Shown here piece by piece: positions 8,021 through 15,052 of a stretch of 64,000 nt of DNA. The position numbers and the translations under genes are program-made. The notes below the pieces were generated by a model. It did not search any database and was not told the DNA's origin. It worked only from the letters and a program-made list of their open reading frames with translations. Where the stretch lies: contig NZ_CP029352.1 in assembly GCF_003130795.1 (NCBI RefSeq), positions 361,001 through 425,000 of the forward strand, written 5' to 3'. Position 1 is the first letter of the stretch. Every line of letters begins with the position of its first letter. This stretch comes from Azospirillum thermophilum. GTDB lineage: Bacteria > Pseudomonadota > Alphaproteobacteria > Azospirillales > Azospirillaceae.

Positions 8021-8764
8021 ATGAATATGCTGCGACAAATCCGAGAGGCGCGAGGGCTGACTCAGAAAGAGTTGGCGGAGCGCCTTCATACAACCGATGT
8101 CTCCGTTTCTCGATACGAGAAAGAAGACAGTCGGTTAAACTTGCCGCTTCTCCGAAAAATCTCTGAAGTTCTGGATTGCAGTATCGGAGAGTTAATTGGC
8201 GAAAGGCCGCTCTCTGATACCAAGATCGCAACGCTTGACATCCCTGGTGTCCAGAAGGGTGCCGCAAATCTGAAAATCCGCGCTGATCGGAGCGCGCATC
8301 CCGTGCATCCAGCTTCTCCAGTCCCGGAGATCGATGTCCGTGCCGGCATGGGGGCTGGTGGTGAGGCGCTGCTGGAGTTCCGGCCGGATGGCAACGGCGG
8401 CCTGATGGAGATGGACGCGGTTACGGCTCTCTGGGAGCTGCCGCCGGATTACTTGCACCGTGAGCTGCGGGTGCGCCCCGGCGCGGCCCGGATCATTGAG
8501 GTGCAGGGCGATTCGATGGAGCCCCTGCTACAGTCCGGCGATCGCGTGATGGTCAACCTCCTCGACCGCGCCCCCTCGCCGCCTGGCGTGTTCGCGGTCT
8601 GGGACGGGATCGGCGTAGTGGTGAAGCGCCTGGAGTTCATCCCGAACAGCGATCCGCCCTGCATCGTCATCAGTTCGGACAACCAGAAGCACCGGACCTA
8701 CGAGCGCACGGCCGACGAGGTGAACATCATCGGCCGCGTGGTGTGGTTCGCCCGGCGCATGTAG
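8021..8764 (+). CDS. CI-like repressor: XRE HTH plus S24 autoprotease domain (247 aa)
   Basis: The N-terminal XRE domain (residues 3-60) contains LTQKELAERLHTTDVSVSRYE. A linker leads to a LexA/S24 peptidase domain with the nucleophile in GDSMEP (Ser165) and the general base in VVVKRLE (Lys202). Their spacing of 37 residues equals that of the LexA dyad. Candidate Ala-Gly cleavage sites lie near residues 108-113. Such repressors maintain lysogeny and cleave themselves when RecA is activated. The start is placed at 8021 (ATGAATATG); an in-frame upstream start would run back through the operators. No Shine-Dalgarno sequence is evident, so the mRNA may be leaderless, as for lambda cI. Confidence 0.88.
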   Translation: MNMLRQIREARGLTQKELAERLHTTDVSVSRYEKEDSRLNLPLLRKISEVLDCSIGELIGERPLSDTKIATLDIPGVQKGAANLKIRADRSAHPVHPASPVPEIDVRAGMGAGGEALLEFRPDGNGGLMEMDAVTALWELPPDYLHRELRVRPGAARIIEVQGDSMEPLLQSGDRVMVNLLDRAPSPPGVFAVWDGIGVVVKRLEFIPNSDPPCIVISSDNQKHRTYERTADEVNIIGRVVWFARRM

Positions 8765-8803
8765 GCGGTCAGCCCAAGACTTGACTCTCGACGCCTCGAA
8801 CGA

Positions 8804-8818
8804 GAACATAATGCGAAC
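8804..8818 (+). promoter_or_regulatory. LexA box (GAAC-N7-GAAC)
   Basis: The sequence GAACATAATGCGAAC matches the alphaproteobacterial LexA consensus exactly and lies 20-34 bases ahead of the start codon at 8838, behind a TTGACT at 8781-8786. It also forms half of a 9-base inverted repeat (8807-8815 and 8820-8828). LexA bound here would block transcription of the following gene until DNA damage. Confidence 0.7.
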
Positions 8819-8837
8819 ACGCATTATGGAGTTCGCC

Positions 8838-9080
8838 ATGCCAGAGCAGGATGCCCATCAGCTCTATGTCGTTGAGGCCGCCCGGCGACGCGTGGTCGTG
8901 TCGGCGCGGGATGCCGGCCGGGCTCGCGCCATTGCGGCGGTCATGCTGCTGGGCAGCCCTCATGCTCCTGCGAGGGATTCGCTGGTCGTGCGGGAGCCGG
9001 AAGAGGAGGAACGAGAGGCGTTCCGGGCGCGCGAGTTCGGCCCCGGCAGCGAGGTCAGGCTGGGCGCCATCCCGCTGTGA
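8838..9080 (+). CDS. Small hypothetical phage protein under LexA control (80 aa)
   Basis: I do not recognise this acidic protein, which has a VVEAARRRVVVSARDAGRARAIAAV stretch in two overlapping parts suggesting a small alpha/beta fold and a Glu-rich middle (EPEEEEREA). The ATG at 8838 follows GGAG by six bases; earlier in-frame starts fall within the LexA box. It is the only gene behind the box and directly follows cI. By position it may help induction, as antirepressors do in other SOS-induced phages, but nothing in the sequence proves that. Confidence 0.65.
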   Translation: MPEQDAHQLYVVEAARRRVVVSARDAGRARAIAAVMLLGSPHAPARDSLVVREPEEEEREAFRAREFGPGSEVRLGAIPL

Positions 9081-9362
9081 GCGGCGGCGCTGCTCGGTCG
9101 GCGGGGCGCCGCGGACGCCCCTCGCCGAAGCAAGCCAGCCCCAGGCACCGGTGGCCCCTTTTCATCCGCGTTGCACGGGCGTCTCGGGGAGCGACGGATC
9201 CTCGCCGGCACCGCCTCCGACTCGGCGGGAACACTGCGCGGCGACCCAGGTGGATGGCCCCAGGCTGGTGGTTGAGTTTATCTCACGATCGATCAACCAA
9301 CAGCAATAGTGCCGATTCGCAGAGGTTGTATGCAAAGCAATTGCGTTAGGTCGACACAAAAC
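9081..9362. other. Non-coding stretch without recognisable content
   Basis: No frame here shows a plausible start, Shine-Dalgarno sequence or protein-like composition; the open frames are Arg/Pro/Ser-rich readings of GC-rich DNA. The right part (9270-9360) is more A+T-rich and leads into the terminator at 9363. I see no operator copies or other structure. Confidence 0.5.
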
Positions 9363-9387
9363 AGCCCGTCAGGTTGACTGACGGGCT
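9357..9387 (-). terminator. Rho-independent terminator of the DUF2335 gene
   Basis: A perfect 10-base stem (AGCCCGTCAG at 9363-9372 and its complement at 9378-9387) encloses a five-base loop. On the minus strand it is followed by GTTTTG. It lies 36 bases behind the stop of the DUF2335 gene. Confidence 0.75.
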
Positions 9388-9422
9388 AGTCCCACAATCC
9401 GCTAATGCTGCCTATACCAATA

Positions 9423-10049
9423 TCATCGACTCGTTTTCTTTGTACGACGATTCTGCTGCGGCTTCCTCTTCTGTGGAGGAGGCGCTTCAGGCTGTTGTTT
9501 AGCTGAGTCAAACCAATTGAATAGCCCTCTACCCTTGATAAATGCAGGAATTAAGCCCAAGGTTGTCGCTCCAATAAGAGCGCCAGCAAGTGCGTCTTTA
9601 CCCAGATATGCGCATGCAACTGCCGCAGACACCAAAACAACTAGAGCTAGAAATCCAAAGCACAAACCGAGAAATGAGCTTCTAGTTTCTGCGCGTATTG
9701 CTGTTTGTTCCCAGAATATTCGATGCGCTTGCTCCGACTCCGCCATCTGAAGTATCCGATCCGCCGCCCCCGGAAGAACATGGTCGTACTGACTGAACTG
9801 CTCTGGCGGGGGCAGTGGGCCTTGGAAGAACTCCTTAGCGACAACTGCCAGAACTTGCTCCGTGGCTTTGGGGAGTTTATCTGGGGGAACGACCCCACCT
9901 AGTGCCCTTTCAATTCTCTCCTCAACACGAACCGGCGCGAGGACGTCCGCTTCGGACGCGCTAGGCGCACCATCTCGTTGCGCCGGTTTCACAGTTCCCT
10001 CAGTAGATTGCTCAACGATCTCGAATTTCGTCGTACCGGCGGAGTGCAT
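9423..10049 (-). CDS. DUF2335 family membrane protein (208 aa)
   Basis: The protein has a soluble N-terminus of about 90 residues, then the DUF2335 signature LPPPEQFSQYDHVLPGAADR and an AESEQAHR helix. Two membrane segments follow (FLGLCFGFLALVVLVSAAVA and ALAGALIGATTLGLIPAFI), and a basic tail with many Lys, Gln and Pro closes it. The family is common in prophages and its role is unknown. The start at 10049 has AAGGAG seven bases ahead; an upstream GTG/ATG extension lacks such a site. Its base composition is noticeably more A+T-rich than the neighbours, which suggests a moron-type gene. Superinfection exclusion would fit but is inference. Confidence 0.8.
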   Translation of the reverse strand: MHSAGTTKFEIVEQSTEGTVKPAQRDGAPSASEADVLAPVRVEERIERALGGVVPPDKLPKATEQVLAVVAKEFFQGPLPPPEQFSQYDHVLPGAADRILQMAESEQAHRIFWEQTAIRAETRSSFLGLCFGFLALVVLVSAAVACAYLGKDALAGALIGATTLGLIPAFIKGRGLFNWFDSAKQQPEAPPPQKRKPQQNRRTKKTSR

Positions 10050-10236
10050 TACGCATCTCCTTGCCGACGGAACGCCAGTCCGCGCCAACCCCTTCCCCTG
10101 GATAGCGAGGAGGGTTGAACTGAGGCGCCCCTAGCATGGTAAGTGCACCGATTCCCATCAGGAAGCCTGACCACATCCCACGAGCCGACGGACGAACAAA
10201 CGCATGAAATTGCACCGATTGCTTCTTGCCGCGCAT
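10012..10236 (-). CDS. Small membrane-associated hypothetical protein (74 aa)
   Basis: The start at 10236 has GGGAGG five bases ahead. After a basic N-terminus (MRGKKQSVQF) a single hydrophobic stretch, GMWSGFLMGIGALTMLG, is followed by a polar C-terminus. Its last 38 bases overlap the start of the DUF2335 gene, so the two are translationally coupled and probably act together in the membrane. I know no family for it. Confidence 0.6.
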   Translation of the reverse strand: MRGKKQSVQFHAFVRPSARGMWSGFLMGIGALTMLGAPQFNPPRYPGEGVGADWRSVGKEMRNALRRYDEIRDR

Positions 10237-10663
10237 GTCGCCCTCCCTGGTTTCGCATATGGGCCAATTTTGAGGCCGGATCATATATCAGATTGGTGTG
10301 CGATAACGCTAGATCAATTATGCCATGCCTTGTCAACAGCGTCACTCCACAAAGTAGCTCTGTCGAGGCGAATGGCCAGCTCTAAGGCCTATTCACTCGC
10401 CCATTCTCCTCAGCCATCCCCGCTTGCTATCGCTCGAGACAGGGCAGATATGTCGTATGGCCCGTCTGTCGCTCCCCCACTGAGCGAGCATCCAAAGAAG
10501 CGGGGCATCGCCACGGCGCTGACATCTCACCCTTTGTTAGTCATCTGATTATCTTGGCTGCCCTCCAGTGGTTTCACGATCGAGCATCAGGCGTAGAGCA
10601 GCGTCATGATCGCACAGAAAGCCACGCCCTCAACCAGCACGCTCAGCCAGTTTGGTTACTGTC
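10237..10663. other. Non-coding stretch, A+T-richer than its surroundings
   Basis: No gene is convincing in these 427 bases. The part next to 10237 must hold the promoter of the two membrane-protein genes; TTGACAAG occurs on the minus strand near 10335. No repeat, operator copy or clear terminator was found. Confidence 0.4.
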
Positions 10664-11380
10664 TCACCGCTCCGACCTCCGCCAGCCGGCCGACCGTGCC
10701 TCGTCCTCGCTGCAGAACCAGCGCTCCCCCGAGCCGGTGTCGATCTGCGTCTGGTCGTAGAAGCGCCCGCCGGGGACGTGGTAGATGCGCTCCCCCTTGC
10801 TGTTGATGTTGCCCTTGATCTGGCAGCCGCTGGACGGCGCTGCTGACGGGGCTGCCGCTGGGGCCGGGCGACTCTGGTTGGCGGCCTGGGGCTTATCGCC
10901 GTTCCGCTTCGCCGTGCGCCATTCCCACGGCGGCTGAAAGGTGCCGGCCCAGATGCCGGCACGCGCCGCCCGGGCCGTCGCCTCGGCGCCGACGTAGTCC
11001 GTGCTGTACTGGCGGTAGGCCATCGCCCAGCCCTGCGACACCATCCAGGCATTGAGCGACTCGCCTGCGACCGAGCACGCGGCGACGCTCCGGCCGTACC
11101 TGTCGGTGTCCTTGACCTCGCAGCTCACCGGCCGCCGGGCGATCCGGTCCGACAGCGCGAGCGCCGCCTGCTGACCGCAGCGCCAGTCCTTGCCGGCGGC
11201 GTCCTGGCAGAGCTGCGCAGACTCCGGGGAATCGATCCCGTGCAGGCGAATGCGCTGCCCGTGGACCTCCAGCGTGTCGCCGTCGATGACCGTGGCCGTG
11301 CCGGTTAGATCGGCGGCGAAAGCGGGGGTGGCGAGGATCGCGGTGCAAAATGCAGCCGCAATCAATCCAATTTCCCTCAT
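10664..11380 (-). CDS. Secreted thermonuclease-family (SNase-like) nuclease (238 aa)
   Basis: A signal peptide (MREIGLIAAAFCTAILATPAFA) precedes a staphylococcal-nuclease domain at residues 25-155. It has TGTATVIDGDTLEV, RLHGIDSPE and DRYGRSVAAC, which carry the usual Asp/Arg/Glu catalytic and calcium-binding positions. A Pro/Ala linker leads to a C-terminal Cys-containing module (CQIKGNIN to WRRSER) often attached to such nucleases. The ATG at 11380 is used because it begins the signal peptide and has AGGGGA ahead; 11398 is possible. It is transcribed away from the rightward early genes. A role in degrading host or foreign DNA in the periplasm or outside the cell is inferred. Confidence 0.85.
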   Translation of the reverse strand: MREIGLIAAAFCTAILATPAFAADLTGTATVIDGDTLEVHGQRIRLHGIDSPESAQLCQDAAGKDWRCGQQAALALSDRIARRPVSCEVKDTDRYGRSVAACSVAGESLNAWMVSQGWAMAYRQYSTDYVGAEATARAARAGIWAGTFQPPWEWRTAKRNGDKPQAANQSRPAPAAAPSAAPSSGCQIKGNINSKGERIYHVPGGRFYDQTQIDTGSGERWFCSEDEARSAGWRRSER

Positions 11381-11464
11381 CGCCGATTTCCCCTGCATAC
11401 TCCAGGATGTTCGCTCACCAGCGAGCGCAACCGGATTATGAAGGCGGTCGAGCGGCGATGTCAC

Positions 11465-11505
11465 TTACCAATACGGTTGACTTCCTCCAACCGACGCGGT
11501 AACTA
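11465..11505 (+). promoter_or_regulatory. Rightward early promoter with two repressor operators
   Basis: TTGACT at 11477-11482 and TAACTA at 11500-11505 are separated by 17 bases. Operator TTACCAATACGGTTG (11465-11479) runs into the -35 box, and CAACCGACGCGGTAA (11488-11502) covers the start of the -10 box. The layout repeats that of the leftward promoter at 7945-7985, where an operator ending GGTTG also merges with TTGAC. This makes the rightward recombination and replication genes a second target of the same repressor. Confidence 0.7.
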
Positions 11506-11621
11506 TCTCCCCATACCACCTCTTCGGCGGCATCGAGAACCCGACCGAGGTGGTTGGCTCACCCATCCGGAGAGCCTGGCACGCACCCCATCACTTCCAC
11601 CGCCAGCGCCGAAGTCTGACC

Positions 11622-11813
11622 ATGAACCCGATCAAGATCACGCAGTTCAACTCCTACGAGGTCTGGGCGCTGGGCGGAGGCCGCTTTGCCGTCCGTGACG
11701 CCGTGGGCATCCTGGATGTCGAGTTCATCAGCCTCGACCTCGCCACCGGCTACGCGATGGACCTCGCCAGCCCGGACGGCAAGGCGTCGCTCAAGTATTT
11801 CCGGGCCTCCTGA
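11622..11813 (+). CDS. Small hypothetical phage protein (63 aa)
   Basis: This is the first clear gene behind the rightward promoter, encoding a compact protein beginning MNPIKITQFNSYEVW with aromatic and beta-prone residues and no membrane segment. The codon pattern is that of a real gene. No family is recognised. There is a leader of about 110 bases between promoter and start, in which I see no other gene. Confidence 0.6.
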   Translation: MNPIKITQFNSYEVWALGGGRFAVRDAVGILDVEFISLDLATGYAMDLASPDGKASLKYFRAS

Positions 11814-11894
11814 CCAGGCGGCCCGCGCCACCGGTACCACCACCAACCACCCTGACATCGACCGGCCAGCGCGCCGGAACAGGAGAGCTTTGCC

Positions 11895-11975
11895 ATGAGC
11901 AAGATGCCCGACGCCGTCCCGAGCGACACCGCGCGCACCATCCCCTTCACGTTTCACGCCGGGGCGAGGGCGTGA
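11895..11975 (+). CDS. Very small phage protein (26 aa)
   Basis: ATG at 11895 follows AGGAG by about eight bases and the frame closes at 11975, where its GTGA overlaps the start of the next small gene. The peptide is MSKMPDAVPS followed by a Thr/Phe-rich end. Tight coupling to the next frame is the main support; it may be only a leader peptide. Small peptides of this kind are usually missed by automatic annotation. Confidence 0.4.
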   Translation: MSKMPDAVPSDTARTIPFTFHAGARA

Positions 11976-12055
11976 CCCGCTTCATTCTCGACCTGCTGGC
12001 CCTGGCGCTGATCTGGGGCGTGCTGGCCATCGCCACCATCGCTTTCGGAGGTTGA
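11972..12055 (+). CDS. 27-residue single-span membrane peptide
   Basis: A GTG at 11972 overlaps the stop of the preceding frame. The product is one hydrophobic helix, with FILDLLALALIWGVLAIATI spanning most of it, ending in FGG. The codons for the last residues contain the GGAGG used as ribosome binding site for the next gene, so translation is probably coupled. No homologue is known to me; small hydrophobic early proteins of phages sometimes act on host membrane proteins. Confidence 0.45.
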   Translation: MTRFILDLLALALIWGVLAIATIAFGG

Positions 12056-12056
12056 C

Positions 12057-12365
12057 ATGCGTTGGCATGACGCCCCGCCCGTCATCTTGACAGTTGACGG
12101 CGACAGGATCGCCAGTTGGCCGCTGCGCTTCTGCGGGATCATGCACCCGGAGGTGCGTCAGACCTCGACGGAGCCGGGCTATCCCCCCGGGTTCGAGGTC
12201 TACAGCATCGAAACCAGCTATGACGGAGAGCATTGGCTCTCCCTGCCCGATGCGCTTCTGACGGAGGAGCTCTACGAGGCCTTGGCGCGGATCGGTGTCG
12301 ATGCCGAGACCGGTGCGCAGGAACGGGAGCGATCGGAGCGCCAGCCGATGCGGGGTGGTGAATGA
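12057..12365 (+). CDS. Hypothetical phage protein (102 aa)
   Basis: ATG at 12057 has GGAGG six bases ahead. The product starts MRWHDAPPVIL, has a beta-rich middle and an acidic helical C-terminus (LTEELYEALARIG), and carries no recognised motif. It overlaps the following gene by four bases (ATGA), within a run of small early proteins between the operator-controlled promoter and the RecD-like helicase. Confidence 0.65.
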   Translation: MRWHDAPPVILTVDGDRIASWPLRFCGIMHPEVRQTSTEPGYPPGFEVYSIETSYDGEHWLSLPDALLTEELYEALARIGVDAETGAQERERSERQPMRGGE

Positions 12366-12577
12366 TCCGCCGCGATGACATTCCCGACGACCTCGGGCAC
12401 ACGCTGGCTGTCGTCATGTCCGCCAAACTGGACGCTTACAAAGCGCAGTACCGAGCCATGGTCGCGTCCAGGCTCGTCGAGATCCGTGACGGATACGAGC
12501 CGGGCAGCCCAGAGCACAAGGTGCTGGACGCAGTGCTCCGCCGCATCGGTGCCGCACCGCGGAACCCGGAGGCGTGA
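12362..12577 (+). CDS. Hypothetical phage protein (71 aa)
   Basis: This is a small, mostly helical protein (MIRRDDIPDDLGHT then KLDAYKAQYRAMVASRLVEI) without recognised domain. It is coupled by ATGA to the gene before it and lies immediately ahead of the helicase gene, whose ribosome binding site GGAGG sits in its last codons. The function is unknown. Confidence 0.65.
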   Translation: MIRRDDIPDDLGHTLAVVMSAKLDAYKAQYRAMVASRLVEIRDGYEPGSPEHKVLDAVLRRIGAAPRNPEA

Positions 12578-12579
12578 GC

Positions 12580-13737
12580 ATGCTGGCCGGCAACATCACC
12601 CCCTCGCCAGCCCAACTCGCCGTGATCCGCCAGATCGTGGAGTGGTACGGCGAGCGCGGCCATCAAGAGTTCTACCTGGCCGGCTATGCCGGCGTCGGTA
12701 AGACGACGATCGCGGCCCTGGCCATCGAGGAAATCAAGCACCGCTACAAGCGCTGCAAGAAGGTCATCACCGGGGCCTACACCGGCAAGGCCGCGCATCG
12801 CCTCCGCCAGAAGGGCGCTCCGGACCCCAGCACGATCCACGCCATGATCTACCTGCCGAAGGTTGTCGAGGGCCGGCTGGTCTTTGAATTGGCTGCCGAC
12901 GGGCCGGCAAGTTCCGCGGACCTCATCGTTCTGGACGAGGTCTCCATGGTCAACCGTGAGCTGGCCGCCGACCTGCGCTCGTTCGGAAAGAAGATCCTTG
13001 TCATGGGCGACCCCGGCCAGCTCCCGCCGGTCGCCGGCGCCGGAGCATTCACCAACCGGAATCCTGATGCCTTCCTAACGGAAATCCATCGCCAAGCGGC
13101 CGGCAGCCCGATCATCAGGCTCGCCACTGCGGCACGTCTCGGGGAAACGATCCGGCCCGGCGACTACGGCAGCGACGTCCACGTCGCCGTCCTCACGCAG
13201 GAGACTCAGCACCAGGTCTATGAGCCCAGGACGCAGGCCATTTGCGGCGTCCACCGCGTCCGCTGGACGATCTGCCAGCGCGCCCGGCGCCGGTTCGGGT
13301 TCGAGGGCCCGCTCCCGCTCAAGGGCGAAAAGCTGATCTGCACCAGGAACAACCGGGAGGAAGGACTCTTCAATGGTGCTTTGGGCGTCGCAACCGCCGA
13401 TGCCGAGCCCGAGGTGCGGCCCTACGTCAACATCCGCGTCCACCTGGAGGACGAGCCCGAACCGCGGAACCCACTGCTGACGCATCCCTGGCAGTTCGCC
13501 CAGCACTTCGATGCCAGCACCCGCAAGCCGGAGCGGCTGGAAAAGGGCATCAACGAATTCGACTGGGCCTATGCGATCACCTGCCACAAGGCGCAGGGCT
13601 CCGAATGGCCGCATGTCACCATCGTGGACGACAGCGCCGCATTCCGCCGCGCCGGCCAGAACGACGCCCCGAAGTGGCTCTACACGGCGATCACGCGCGC
13701 TCAGACCGGGTTGACGCTGCTGTTGCGGGGTGCGTGA
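12580..13737 (+). CDS. SF1 helicase, RecD/Dda-like (385 aa)
   Basis: This 5'-3' DNA helicase of the RecD2/Dda group has Walker A GYAGVGKTT near residue 36, VLDEVSM (motif II) near 115, MGDPGQLPPV (motif III) near 140, and an AITCHKAQGSEW motif (V) near 330. The closing YTAITRAQ is motif VI. The ATG at 12580 is favoured by GGAGG seven bases ahead; a GTG two codons earlier overlaps the previous stop. In phages such enzymes act at origins or forks and in recombination, which suits its place between the early promoter and the clamp gene. It joins the following gene by TGATG. Confidence 0.88.
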   Translation: MLAGNITPSPAQLAVIRQIVEWYGERGHQEFYLAGYAGVGKTTIAALAIEEIKHRYKRCKKVITGAYTGKAAHRLRQKGAPDPSTIHAMIYLPKVVEGRLVFELAADGPASSADLIVLDEVSMVNRELAADLRSFGKKILVMGDPGQLPPVAGAGAFTNRNPDAFLTEIHRQAAGSPIIRLATAARLGETIRPGDYGSDVHVAVLTQETQHQVYEPRTQAICGVHRVRWTICQRARRRFGFEGPLPLKGEKLICTRNNREEGLFNGALGVATADAEPEVRPYVNIRVHLEDEPEPRNPLLTHPWQFAQHFDASTRKPERLEKGINEFDWAYAITCHKAQGSEWPHVTIVDDSAAFRRAGQNDAPKWLYTAITRAQTGLTLLLRGA

Positions 13738-14147
13738 TGGAGGCTCCCGCCGCCGGCCTGCGCCGCCCCAACACCAGCGGCCCGCGCCCCGTCGCCCGGC
13801 TGCCGACACGCCCCGGCGAGACCCGGTATTTCCGCACGCGCCTCGTCAAGGGCGGTCCGTGGGTGCCGGCCAGCGTGTCGCTGATCGACGGCGACCGCGA
13901 CCCGGTGACCTGGGAGCTGATGTCCGATCAGCAGCTCACCGCCGAGGTCGACGGTCGGCCGGTGCCCTGCGACGGCTGGGAGCCGCGAGGCTGGCCCTGG
14001 CACCCTATTGACGAGGCCGAATACCGCCACTTGCGCGACACCGCCGACTGGGCGCGCCGCTATGCCGCGGTCAGTCCGGAGGCTGCGTCTCACCCGCTCG
14101 CCAACCCGCGCCAGCCCATAGACCGGGCGGTCGCGCCGATATTCTGA
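13737..14147 (+). CDS. Hypothetical phage protein (136 aa)
   Basis: The start shares bases with the helicase stop (TGATG). The sequence is Pro-, Trp- and Arg-rich, with GETRYFRTRLVKGGPWVPA near residue 29 and GWPWHPIDEAEY near residue 84, both typical of small phage proteins of unknown function. No signal peptide or metal-binding pattern is seen. It is expected to work with the helicase or the coiled-coil protein behind it. Confidence 0.7.
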   Translation: MEAPAAGLRRPNTSGPRPVARLPTRPGETRYFRTRLVKGGPWVPASVSLIDGDRDPVTWELMSDQQLTAEVDGRPVPCDGWEPRGWPWHPIDEAEYRHLRDTADWARRYAAVSPEAASHPLANPRQPIDRAVAPIF

Positions 14148-14155
14148 GGCCATTC

Positions 14156-15022
14156 ATGAGCTCCCCCACCACCGGCCACAACGGCGGACCGGATATCGCC
14201 GACGTCCTCGCCGTCCTCCGCGCCACCTTGCTGGACCCCGACCAGCCCGGCCGTTCCGGTCTCGTCTCCGACCTGCACGGCCTCCTCCTCGCCGTCGCCA
14301 CCGCCGACGATCCTGCCCGCGCCGCCGGCCGAGCCAAGCTGGAGGCGGTCATTGCCCGTTGGGACGCCGAGCGGCCGGAGATCACGGACGACGATCAAGC
14401 CGCCAAGGCCACGGACTGCGCCGGCCGCGTCGCCGCCGCGCTGAAGGCCGAGGAAGGCGCCCGCACTGCCGCGAAGCGGCCGTACCTCGACGGGCAGAAA
14501 CGCATCGACGCCGCGTTCAAGGCGCGCTCCGTCGCCCTGGAGGCTGGCCTCGGGGACAACCGCCTCCGCACCGGGCTCCGCGGCCGGCTGATCCGCTGGA
14601 CCGAACTGCAGCAGCGCCGGCAGGAGGAGGCCAGGCGCAAGGCCGATGAGGAGGCTCGCCGCCTCGCCGCCGAGGCGCAGGCCGCGGAGCAAGCGCTGCG
14701 CGAAGCGGCTGAGGCTGCCGCCCAGGGCGCGCCGGTAGACGATGCGCTGATGCAGCAGCAGGCCGCCGAGGCCGCGAAGCTGCGCGAGCAGCAGGCGGCT
14801 GTGCAGGCCTCGGCGCCGACCGTCGACGCCGGCCGCATCAGGACCGACTACGGCACTCTCGCCAGGGCGCAGACCCGGTACCGCGTCGAGATCACCGATT
14901 CCGCTGCGCTGCCCCGCCAGTACCTCATCCCCGACATCGCCTGCATCAAGGCCGCTCTCGAAGCCGGCCAGGAAATCCCCGGCGCCCGGCTGGTGCCGGA
15001 AACCGTGCTGACCGTGCGCTGA
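14156..15022 (+). CDS. Phage coiled-coil early protein (288 aa)
   Basis: Residues 150-230 form a long Glu/Arg/Ala-rich coiled coil (RRQEEARRKADEEARRLAAEA). It is framed by a globular N-terminus and a C-terminal domain closing with IPGARLVPETVLTVR. That ending recurs in proteins found beside recombination genes in siphophages. No enzyme motif is seen. It lies between the RecD-like helicase and the Gp3-like protein, so a structural or accessory role in phage recombination is probable, but this is inference. Confidence 0.7.
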   Translation: MSSPTTGHNGGPDIADVLAVLRATLLDPDQPGRSGLVSDLHGLLLAVATADDPARAAGRAKLEAVIARWDAERPEITDDDQAAKATDCAGRVAAALKAEEGARTAAKRPYLDGQKRIDAAFKARSVALEAGLGDNRLRTGLRGRLIRWTELQQRRQEEARRKADEEARRLAAEAQAAEQALREAAEAAAQGAPVDDALMQQQAAEAAKLREQQAAVQASAPTVDAGRIRTDYGTLARAQTRYRVEITDSAALPRQYLIPDIACIKAALEAGQEIPGARLVPETVLTVR

Positions 15023-15052
15023 ACCGCACCACCACACCCCAGAGGCCATCCG

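Noticed and set aside
9077-9349. A 90-codon plus-strand frame behind the LexA-controlled gene
   Set aside because: It is Arg/Ser/Pro-rich, overlaps the previous stop without a ribosome binding site and has no protein-like pattern.
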